This document shows, piece after piece, positions 1 to 6,124 of a stretch of 6,453 nt of DNA (positions within the stretch are counted from its first letter, which is position 1; every line of letters starts with the position of its first letter). A program made the translations under genes and the position numbers. The stretch comes from Azovibrio restrictus. Its GTDB lineage: Bacteria > Pseudomonadota > Gammaproteobacteria > Burkholderiales > Rhodocyclaceae. Under the pieces are notes generated by a model. The model ran no database searches, was not told where the DNA came from, and saw only the letters and a list, made by a program, of their open reading frames with translations. The stretch lies in NCBI GenBank assembly GCA_003252145.1, contig QKDJ01000115.1, positions 1 to 6,453 on the forward strand, read 5' to 3'.

Positions 1-625
1 GAAGAATGCCTCCCTGGAGCAGTGCGATCTGGGCCAGGGGCCCGGTGTCATCAAGGGGGCCAGTGCCCGCCTGCCGGCCTATTTCAAGGATACGGGGCGT
101 GTTCAGGACCTGGAGAGCCGCCTGCTGACCTGCATGGAAAACCTGCAGGGCATTGATCCCAAACTGGTCGTCAATGGCAAGTGGGGCAAGGGCGAGGTGG
201 AAAAGATGGAAGCCATCGTGGCCTATGTGGTGACCGAGTCCAACGGCGCCAAGGTCCAGGTGGACATGAAGTCTCCCCAGATGAAGAAGATGTATGCCCT
301 GGGTAAGCAAGCCTTCTTTTACCGGGCCGGGCCCATGGATTTTTCCTGCGCCACCTGTCACGGGGATACCAACAAGCGTATCCGCCTGCAGGATCTGCCT
401 GACCTGCGTACCCATGCAGGCGCTGCTGCTGGCTGGGGTTCCTGGCCGGCGTACCGGGTTTCCAACGGGCAGTTCTGGACCATGCAGCACCGGCTCAATG
501 ACTGCTATCGTCAGCAGCGCTTCCCCGAGCCCATCTATGGTTCCGACGTGACTGTCGCTCTGTCCGTGTATCTGGCGGCCAATGCCAACGGGGGAACGGT
601 CATGACCCCGGGTATCAAGCGTTAA
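1..625 (+). CDS. soxA: SoxA, c-type cytochrome subunit of the SoxAX thiosulfate-oxidising complex (3' part, 5' end outside window)
   Basis: SoxA is the catalytic subunit of periplasmic SoxAX, which oxidatively joins thiosulfate to the cysteine of the carrier SoxYZ. The frame is open from base 2 to the TAA at 623-625, giving 207 visible residues; the signal peptide and N-terminus lie off the left edge. Visible hallmarks are the LEQCDLGQGPG segment at the start, a DLESRLLTCM stretch, one haem-binding CATCH motif (347-361), and RLNDCYRQQR, whose Cys (503-505) matches the SoxA active-site cysteine that ligates the haem, as a persulfide in solved structures. Where diheme SoxA proteins carry a first CxxCH, this protein reads CDLGQ, so it looks like the monoheme type; the Cys codons at 23-25 and 131-133 could form a disulfide instead. 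soxX follows after 13 nt, indicating co-transcription. Family assignment is firm; the monoheme reading is by eye. Confidence 0.95.
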   Translation, partial: KNASLEQCDLGQGPGVIKGASARLPAYFKDTGRVQDLESRLLTCMENLQGIDPKLVVNGKWGKGEVEKMEAIVAYVVTESNGAKVQVDMKSPQMKKMYALGKQAFFYRAGPMDFSCATCHGDTNKRIRLQDLPDLRTHAGAAAGWGSWPAYRVSNGQFWTMQHRLNDCYRQQRFPEPIYGSDVTVALSVYLAANANGGTVMTPGIKR

Positions 626-630
626 GGAGG
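624..630 (+). promoter_or_regulatory. Ribosome binding site of soxX
   Basis: AAGGAGG is a near-perfect anti-16S match, 8 nt before the ATG at 639. It overlaps the last two bases of the soxA stop codon, so translation of the two SoxAX subunits is probably coupled. Confidence 0.85.
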
Positions 631-638
631 AGAGGATC

Positions 639-1244
639 ATGAAAAAACTGATTTTTGCACTGCCGCTCCTGCTGCTTGCTCCCTTGGCCCAGGCTGTTGA
701 TCAGTCTCCTGTTGGAGACTTCAAGGCCATGATGGAACGGTCCTTCAAGGCAAACGGGATTGCCGCCAAGTATCGTATTTATCAACTGGATTTTCAGGCT
801 GCCTGTTCCCAGGAAAAGCCCCCGGCTAAATCTGCGCTCAAAGCCATTGAGGCTGAACAGATGAAAACCATCCGTTACCCTGTCGATGGCAAGTATTTCG
901 GGGACTGGAAGTCTGGTGAAAAGATCGCCATCAGTGGCAAGGGGCTGACCTGGTCCGACAAGACACCTACCGGTAACGGAGGCGGCTGTTACAACTGCCA
1001 CCAGTTGTCGCACAAGGAAATTTCCTACGGCACCATAGGCCCCAGCCTGCTGGAATATGGCAAGAGCCGTGGCAACAGCGAGGATGTGGTGAAGTACACC
1101 TGGGGCAAGATCTGGAATGCCAAGGCGTTCAATGCCTGCAGCAACATGCCTCGTAACGGGGATGCGGAAATTCTGACAGAAGCTCAGATCAAGGACGTGA
1201 TGGCCTATTTGTTTGATCCTGAGTCACCGGTCAACAAGCCATAA
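639..1244 (+). CDS. soxX: SoxX, c-type cytochrome subunit of SoxAX
   Basis: SoxX is the small monoheme partner of SoxA and takes electrons from the thiosulfate-SoxYZ coupling reaction in the periplasm. The protein has 201 residues. Residues 1-19 form a classical Sec signal peptide (MKK, a leucine-rich core, then AQA before the likely cleavage site). The haem motif CYNCH is at residues 117-121 (987-1001), followed by the GTIGPSL segment typical of SoxX. Met170 in CSNMPRNG is the expected distal haem ligand, and the C-terminal helix reads LTEAQIKDVMAYLFDPESPV. About 95 residues separate the signal peptide from the haem motif, so this is a long SoxX form. Two extra cysteines, Cys56 and Cys167, could pair. 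The start at 639 is fixed by the AAGGAGG 8 nt upstream and by the signal peptide. It follows soxA by 13 nt and is followed by an intrinsic terminator. Confidence 0.95.
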   Translation: MKKLIFALPLLLLAPLAQAVDQSPVGDFKAMMERSFKANGIAAKYRIYQLDFQAACSQEKPPAKSALKAIEAEQMKTIRYPVDGKYFGDWKSGEKIAISGKGLTWSDKTPTGNGGGCYNCHQLSHKEISYGTIGPSLLEYGKSRGNSEDVVKYTWGKIWNAKAFNACSNMPRNGDAEILTEAQIKDVMAYLFDPESPVNKP

Positions 1245-1257
1245 GGGTCAGCAGGAC

Positions 1258-1281
1258 AGCCCGGCTCTGCCGGGCTTTTTT
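1258..1281 (+). terminator. Rho-independent terminator between soxX and soxB
   Basis: A perfect 8-bp inverted repeat (AGCCCGGC at 1258-1265, GCCGGGCT at 1269-1276) with a TCT loop runs directly into six T residues (1276-1281). This is a textbook intrinsic terminator, 13 nt after the soxX stop. soxB begins only 52 nt further on in the same direction, so the element probably gives partial termination, lowering soxB relative to soxAX, unless soxB has its own promoter. A weaker 5-bp inverted repeat (1282-1286 with 1295-1299) follows immediately. Confidence 0.88.
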
Positions 1282-1320
1282 GTTCCTGGTGCCTGGAACG
1301 GGCTGGGAGCGTTGTATCAG

Positions 1321-1328
1321 GGAGGAGG
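1321..1328 (+). promoter_or_regulatory. Ribosome binding site of soxB
   Basis: GGAGGAGG ends 5 nt before the ATG at 1334. It selects that ATG over the in-frame TTG at 1280, which lies inside the terminator T-tract and would put extra residues ahead of the Tat signal. Confidence 0.85.
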
Positions 1329-1333
1329 CAATC

Positions 1334-3061
1334 ATGGGGATCAATCGACGGGAGTTCCTGCAAATGCTGGCCGTGGCCGCCGGAGGCGGGCTGGCGCTAC
1401 ACACGGATGCCGCCCAGGCGCAAAAGGCGGCGGCAAAGCTCTATGAGCTGCCTCGTCATGGCCAGGTGAGTTTGCTGCACATCACCGATTGCCATGCCCA
1501 GTTGCAGCCCCTTTATTCCCGTGAGCCTCACATGAACCTGGGGGTAGGGGACATGGCTGGCCGGGTGCCTCACCTGGTGGGGGAACATCTGCTCAAGGCT
1601 TTCCGTATTCGTCCCGGGAGCGCCGAGGCCCATGCCTTCACCTGCCTGGACTTCGAGCAGGCTGCCCGAACCTACGGCAAGGTGGGGGGCTTTGCCCATC
1701 TGGCGACCCTGGTGCGGCAGCTCAAGGCCAGTCGTCCCGGCGCTTTGCTGCTGGATGGGGGCGATACCTGGCAGGGCTCGGCCACAGCCCTCTGGAGCAA
1801 TGCCCAGGACATGGTGGATGCCTGCAAGCTGCTCGGGGTGGATGTGATGACCCTGCACTGGGAGGCCACTTACGGGGAAGCGCGGCTCAAGGAAATTGAG
1901 GAAAAGGATTTCGCCGGCCACATCGATATCGTGGCCCAGAACGTGAAAACCAACGACTTTGGCGATCCGGTCTTCAAGCCATATGTGATCAAGCAGATTA
2001 ATGGCATTCCCGTGGCCATCATCGGTCAGGCCTTTCCCTATACACCCATTGCCAATCCCCGCTGGCAGGTGCCCAACTGGACCTATGGCATCCAGGAAGA
2101 AAGCATGCAGGCCGTGGTGGATGAGGTGCGGGGCAAGGGCGCCCAAGTGGTGGTGGTGCTCTCCCATAACGGCATGGATGTGGATTTGAAAATGGCCGCC
2201 CGCATACACGGAGTGGATGCCATTTTTGGCGGGCATACCCACGATGGCGTGCCTCAACCGGTGGTGGTCAAGAACTCAGGGGGGCAGACCCTGGTTACCA
2301 ATGCCGGCTCCAATGGCAAGTTTCTGGGAGTCATGGATTTCCAGGTCAGGCAAGGCCGGGTCAGTAGCTACAAATACCGCCTTCTACCCGTGTTCGCCAA
2401 CCTGATTCCTGCCGATGCCCCCATGCAGGATTTCATTGACCGGGTGCGGGCCCCCTATCAGGACAAGCTTTCGGAAAAGCTGGCCATTACGGAAGGGTTG
2501 TTGTATCGGCGCGGTAACTTCAACGGCACCTTTGATCAACTGATCTGTGATGCCCTGATGCAGGTGAAGGGGGCCGACATTGCTTTCTCACCCGGCTTTC
2601 GCTGGGGGACATCCTTGCTGCCCGGTGACACCATCACCATGGAGCATGTGATGGATCAGACGGCCATTACCTATCCCTGGACCACCCTGACCGAAATGAA
2701 CGGGGCCACCATCAAGACCATTCTGGAAGATGTGTGCGACAACCTGTTCAACCCGGATCCCTACTATCAGCAGGGGGGGGACATGGTGCGGGTGGGAGGG
2801 CTGCAATACACCTGTGACCCCACTGCAGCCATGGGCCAGCGTATCCAGAACATGATGCTCAATGGCCAGCCTCTGGATGCCGATCGTACCTACAAGGTGG
2901 CTGGCTGGGCCCCCGTGTCGGAGACGGCCAAGGAAGCGGGGGCGCCCATTTGGGACGTGGTGGCCGAATATTTGCGGGCTATCAAGGTGGTGCAACCGGT
3001 GCGACCCAATGTGCCCATTCTCAAAGGGGTAAGAGGGAATTCCGGCATGCTTCAGGGTTAG
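1334..3061 (+). CDS. soxB: SoxB, S-sulfosulfanyl-L-cysteine sulfohydrolase (thiosulfohydrolase)
   Basis: SoxB hydrolyses the terminal sulfone from SoxY-bound S-thiosulfonate, releasing sulfate in the periplasm. It is a dimetal (dimanganese in known structures) member of the 5'-nucleotidase/metallophosphoesterase superfamily. The product has 575 residues, a normal length. The N-terminus carries a Tat signal, NRREFLQ at residues 4-10, followed by a hydrophobic stretch and AQAQ near residues 27-30. Likely metal ligands are Asp52 and His54 (HITDCHAQ), Asp144 (DGGDTW), His175 (LHWEATYG, matching the SoxB GHWEFT signature that replaces GNHE of nucleotidases), Asn203, His278 (LSHNGMD), and His301 and His303 (GGHTHDG). 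The C-terminal domain has the SoxB YRRGNFNGT loop (391-399). The gene sits 89 nt after soxX, behind an intrinsic terminator. An 8-G run lies at 2773-2780. The stop is TAG, with no clear terminator after it. Confidence 0.97.
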   Translation: MGINRREFLQMLAVAAGGGLALHTDAAQAQKAAAKLYELPRHGQVSLLHITDCHAQLQPLYSREPHMNLGVGDMAGRVPHLVGEHLLKAFRIRPGSAEAHAFTCLDFEQAARTYGKVGGFAHLATLVRQLKASRPGALLLDGGDTWQGSATALWSNAQDMVDACKLLGVDVMTLHWEATYGEARLKEIEEKDFAGHIDIVAQNVKTNDFGDPVFKPYVIKQINGIPVAIIGQAFPYTPIANPRWQVPNWTYGIQEESMQAVVDEVRGKGAQVVVVLSHNGMDVDLKMAARIHGVDAIFGGHTHDGVPQPVVVKNSGGQTLVTNAGSNGKFLGVMDFQVRQGRVSSYKYRLLPVFANLIPADAPMQDFIDRVRAPYQDKLSEKLAITEGLLYRRGNFNGTFDQLICDALMQVKGADIAFSPGFRWGTSLLPGDTITMEHVMDQTAITYPWTTLTEMNGATIKTILEDVCDNLFNPDPYYQQGGDMVRVGGLQYTCDPTAAMGQRIQNMMLNGQPLDADRTYKVAGWAPVSETAKEAGAPIWDVVAEYLRAIKVVQPVRPNVPILKGVRGNSGMLQG

Positions 3062-3113
3062 AGGGCTCTATCGATCTGTTTAGGCACTGCAGGACGCCAC
3101 TTGTTTTCCGTGT

Positions 3114-3127
3114 TTGATTTACGTCAA
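3114..3127 (+). promoter_or_regulatory. Putative FNR/Anr/Dnr-type operator (TTGAT-N4-GTCAA)
   Basis: TTGATTTACGTCAA matches the CRP/FNR-superfamily consensus TTGAT-N4-ATCAA at 9 of 10 defined positions. The TTGAT/GTCAA combination is common for Anr, Dnr and related regulators of anaerobic or nitric-oxide response. It lies in non-coding sequence 53 nt after the soxB stop and about 130 nt before the cyclic di-GMP gene. A TATTGT element at 3151-3156 would put transcription start near 3163, with the operator centred at about -42.5, close to the -41.5 of class II FNR activation. Activation by an FNR-like protein is inferred from sequence alone. Confidence 0.65.
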
Positions 3128-3150
3128 TGTCCCTATGCCCGTGGGGTCGA

Positions 3151-3156
3151 TATTGT
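3151..3156 (+). promoter_or_regulatory. Candidate -10 element of the FNR-type promoter
   Basis: TATTGT matches TATAAT at 4 of 6 positions. There is no good -35 hexamer, as expected if an activator bound at 3114-3127 substitutes for it. The predicted leader is about 97 nt. An alternative -10, TATACT at 3226-3231 (5 of 6), also lacks a recognisable -35 and could serve a second start nearer the gene. The surrounding 3160-3240 stretch is clearly more AT-rich than the flanking genes and contains an A7 run (3182-3188). Confidence 0.4.
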
Positions 3157-3249
3157 GGGTGTCGATTCTTGAGGTAAATGTAAAAAAACGAAAACACTAC
3201 CTGGGAATATGGTATTTAGGTAACTTATACTACGACCTTTGGCATAAAT

Positions 3250-3253
3250 GGAG
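3250..3253 (+). promoter_or_regulatory. Ribosome binding site deciding the start of the PAS-GGDEF-EAL gene
   Basis: GGAG lies 6 nt before the ATG at 3260. The in-frame ATG at 3248 has no Shine-Dalgarno sequence ahead of it (the preceding bases are CTTTGGCATAA), so 3260 is preferred. The choice changes the product by only four residues. Confidence 0.55.
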
Positions 3254-3259
3254 TCATGC

Positions 3260-6124
3260 ATGCGGGATGAAGGGTGTGAGATTGTTGATGAAACGGCTTT
3301 CCAAGAGGAAAGATCGTGGTTTCATCGCATCTTCGATACCTCATCCGAACCGGCCTGGATGATCGAGGGTAATCGTTTCATTGAGTGCAATGAAGCGGCT
3401 GCGCTTACCTTGGGGTATCCCAACAGCCAGGCCCTGCTGGACCTGCATCCTTCCCGTTTGTCTCCTCCTGAACAGCCTGATGGGCTGGATTCTTTCGTCA
3501 AGGCCGAACAAATGATGGCCATGGCTCAAAGCAAAGGTTTTCATTGCTTTGAGTGGTTGCATCGAAAGGCTGATGGCTCAGACGTCATGGTGGAGGTGAC
3601 CCTTTCTTGCGTCTCCTTCAAAAACCAGCCTGTCCTGCTTTGTGTCTGGAAAGACCTGTCTGCCCGGCAGGCCCAGGAGCTCCAGATTCGCGGTTTGCTC
3701 GAAGAGCAGCGTTTGATTTTCGACAATGCCCATGTGGGCATCCTCCTCCTGTGCAAGCGCAAGATCATCAAGTGCAATGCCCACATTGCCGAGATGTTCG
3801 GCTGCACCTCGGTTCAGGAGTTGGAGGGGCACACGACCCGGGATTTTTACACCTCTGACGCCGACTTCGATGCTGTTGGACGTGAAGCCTATAGCCAGTT
3901 GAAAAATCGGGGTTTCGCCAGTTTCGAAACGGAGATGCTGACTCGTAATGGGGAGCGCTTATGGGTGGTTCAGTCCGGCCGCCCCCTGGACCCGGATCGG
4001 GTGCTGGACGCACCTTCCATCTGGGTCTATACGGACATCACTGATCACAAGAAAGCAGAACTGGCCCGGCAGCAGTCGGAGGAAAAGTTTGTGACTGCCT
4101 TTGAGTCCTGCCCGCTACCAGCCTCCATTTCCACTATTGCTGACGGGAGTTTCCTTGCGGTCAATACGGCCTACAAGCGCCATTTTGGCTGGATCCACGA
4201 GGATTTGGTGGGGCGTACTTCCGTAGAAATCGGGTTCTGGCCTGATACCAATACCCGGGAAGACTGGTTGTCCCAGCTCATGCAAGCAGGGCGGGTGCTG
4301 GATTACGAAACAACCTGGTTGGACAAATCGGGAACACGACGTCCCGTGAGTATTTCCAGTGAAATTATTCAGCTGGACGGGCAGTCCTGTATTTTGGTTT
4401 ATGTGACGGACATTTCTGCTCGCAAGGAGTCTGAAGCCCGTCTGCGTATTGCTGCAGCAGCCTTCGAGTCCCAGGAGTGCATTATCGTCACCGATGATCG
4501 AGGAATGATTCTGCAGGTGAACCGGGCATTCATGGAAAACACTGGTTATACCGAAGCAGAGGTGATCGGGCAGACTCCCCGTATCCTCCGTTCTGGTCGC
4601 CATGATGCAGATTTCTACCGGACCATGTGGGATGACATTCGTAGATATGGCGGCTGGCAGGGAGAGGTCTGGGACCGGCGTAAAAATGGAGAAATTTACC
4701 CCAAGTGGTTGACCATTTCTGCCGTCAAGGATGATAGCGGGCAGACCACCCATTATGTGGGGACCCATTACGACATCACTGAGCGCAAGCTGGCGGAAGA
4801 ACGTATCAATGCCCTGGCTTTCTACGATCAGTTGACCGGCCTTCCCAATCGGACCCTGCTTCTGGATCGCCTGCACCAGACCCTGGCGGCGGCCACCCGG
4901 AATCGCCGCTGTGGCGCACTCCTGTTTCTGGATCTGGATAATTTCAAGACCCTCAATGACACCCAGGGGCATGACCTGGGGGATTTGCTGCTCAAGGAAG
5001 TGGCGGCGCGTCTCAAGGACAGTATTCGAGAGGAAGATACGGCTTCCCGTCTGGGAGGGGACGAGTTCGTGGTGGTGCTCTCTGAACTGGGATCGACCTT
5101 GCGTTCTGCCGGTAGTGGCGCGGAGGCCGTGGCCTGCAAGCTGCTGGAAAGCCTGAGTCAGCCCTATCAGATCGGTACTCTGGACTATCGCTGCAGCGCC
5201 AGTATCGGTGTCACCCTTTTCGATGCTACTGCCACCTCCCCCGAAGATTTGATGAAGCAGGCGGATATGGCCCTTTACCGGGCCAAAGCCGCCGGGCGTA
5301 ACGTGGTGCGCTTTTTCGACCCGGCCATGGAAACCGCAGTCCAGGCCCAGGCCAGTCTGGAGCGGGATCTGCGTTCGGCGGTGGAATTGCAGCAATTCAT
5401 CCTCCATTACCAGCCCCAGGTGACCGGGGATGGTCAGGTGGTGGGGGCTGAAGCCCTGGTCCGCTGGCAGCACCCGGAGCGAGGCATGGTGTCCCCGGCC
5501 GCTTTCATCCCTCTGGCCGAAGAAACCGGCATCATTCTGGACCTGGGGCTTTGGGTGTTAAAGACCGCCTGTCAGCGTCTGGCCATGTGGGCGACCCAGC
5601 CGGAGCTGGCCCAGCTGGTGCTGGCCGTCAATGTGAGCGCCCTGCAATTTCACACGCCGGATTTTGTGGAGCAGGTGATCGCGGTACTCAAGGAAACCGG
5701 TGCGGACCCCCAACGGCTCAAGCTGGAATTGACGGAAAGCATGCTGGTTGAGGACCTGGATGGCTTGATTGGCAAGATGCATCGGCTCCAGGCCTTGGGG
5801 ATTGGTTTCTCCCTGGACGATTTCGGCACCGGGTTTTCCTCCCTGTCCTTTCTGAAACGCCTGCCTCTGGATCAATTGAAGATTGACCAGTCCTTTGTCC
5901 GGGATGTGCTGACGGATGCCAACGATGCCGCCATTGCCCGGACCATCGTGGCCCTGGCCCAGAGCCTGGGCATGGCCGTTATTGCCGAAGGGGTTGAAAC
6001 CCGTGAGCAGCAGGCATTCCTGGCCCAGCATGGCTGTATGGCCTATCAGGGCTACCTGTTCTCCCGGCCTCTGCCTGTCGAGGCCTTCGAGCAGTTCGTT
6101 CAGGCCTCCCTGTCCATCCAGTAA
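3260..6124 (+). CDS. Multi-PAS sensor protein with GGDEF and EAL domains (cyclic di-GMP synthesis and breakdown)
   Basis: This is a predicted cytosolic bifunctional regulator of cyclic di-GMP, about 954 residues long, with no signal peptide or membrane segment visible. Residue numbers count from the alternative ATG at 3248. Four PAS-like domains lie at about 25-140, 153-267, 278-394 and 400-516; the last three end in the usual DITDHKK, DISARKE and DITERK motifs, and the fourth is a canonical PAS/PAC. The GGDEF domain (about 518-690) keeps the active-site RLGGDEF (601-607) and an inhibitory RxxD I-site (594-597) exactly five residues upstream. The EAL domain (about 705-950) keeps EALVRW (Glu735), NVS (Asn795), ELTES (Glu828), DDFGTG (Asp857, Asp858), KID (Lys878), AEGVE (Glu914) and QGYLFSRP (Gln934). 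Both activities are therefore possible. No PAS ligand can be named. The gene stands alone behind an FNR-type site and converges with the YeeE-type gene, overlapping it by 25 nt. Confidence 0.93.
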   Translation: MRDEGCEIVDETAFQEERSWFHRIFDTSSEPAWMIEGNRFIECNEAAALTLGYPNSQALLDLHPSRLSPPEQPDGLDSFVKAEQMMAMAQSKGFHCFEWLHRKADGSDVMVEVTLSCVSFKNQPVLLCVWKDLSARQAQELQIRGLLEEQRLIFDNAHVGILLLCKRKIIKCNAHIAEMFGCTSVQELEGHTTRDFYTSDADFDAVGREAYSQLKNRGFASFETEMLTRNGERLWVVQSGRPLDPDRVLDAPSIWVYTDITDHKKAELARQQSEEKFVTAFESCPLPASISTIADGSFLAVNTAYKRHFGWIHEDLVGRTSVEIGFWPDTNTREDWLSQLMQAGRVLDYETTWLDKSGTRRPVSISSEIIQLDGQSCILVYVTDISARKESEARLRIAAAAFESQECIIVTDDRGMILQVNRAFMENTGYTEAEVIGQTPRILRSGRHDADFYRTMWDDIRRYGGWQGEVWDRRKNGEIYPKWLTISAVKDDSGQTTHYVGTHYDITERKLAEERINALAFYDQLTGLPNRTLLLDRLHQTLAAATRNRRCGALLFLDLDNFKTLNDTQGHDLGDLLLKEVAARLKDSIREEDTASRLGGDEFVVVLSELGSTLRSAGSGAEAVACKLLESLSQPYQIGTLDYRCSASIGVTLFDATATSPEDLMKQADMALYRAKAAGRNVVRFFDPAMETAVQAQASLERDLRSAVELQQFILHYQPQVTGDGQVVGAEALVRWQHPERGMVSPAAFIPLAEETGIILDLGLWVLKTACQRLAMWATQPELAQLVLAVNVSALQFHTPDFVEQVIAVLKETGADPQRLKLELTESMLVEDLDGLIGKMHRLQALGIGFSLDDFGTGFSSLSFLKRLPLDQLKIDQSFVRDVLTDANDAAIARTIVALAQSLGMAVIAEGVETREQQAFLAQHGCMAYQGYLFSRPLPVEAFEQFVQASLSIQ

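Noticed and set aside
1280..1333. Upstream in-frame TTG as an alternative soxB start
   Set aside because: It lies within the terminator T-tract, has no Shine-Dalgarno sequence, and would displace the Tat motif from the N-terminus. The ATG at 1334 has GGAGGAGG 5 nt ahead.
1397..2257. A 286-codon reverse-strand open frame opposite soxB
   Set aside because: It is antisense to the conserved metal-binding region of soxB. The histidine- and glycine-rich translation is typical of a shadow frame, and no ribosome binding site or family motif is seen.
3059..3070. Small palindrome TAGAGGGCTCTA at the soxB stop, as a terminator
   Set aside because: With a realistic loop the stem is only 4 bp and no T-tract follows, so it is not a credible intrinsic terminator.
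3198..3222. Inverted repeat TACCT...AGGTA in the promoter region
   Set aside because: Only 5-bp arms with 15 unmatched bases between them; this could easily arise by chance in AT-rich sequence and matches no regulator site that I recognise.
3241..3258. Possible sigma-54 (-24/-12) promoter at TTGGCATAAATGG
   Set aside because: The GG is not followed by a GC at the required 10-bp spacing, and the element would overlap the start codon.
3114..3362. An 82-codon forward open frame starting in the soxB-downstream gap
   Set aside because: It begins in the putative operator, overlaps the start of the PAS gene in another frame, has no ribosome binding site and resembles no known protein.
4115..5473. 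A 452-codon open frame on the reverse strand, opposite the PAS-GGDEF region
   Set aside because: It lies entirely within a gene with clear domains. Its product has no recognisable motif and is low-complexity in character, as expected of an antisense frame kept open by GC-rich codon bias.
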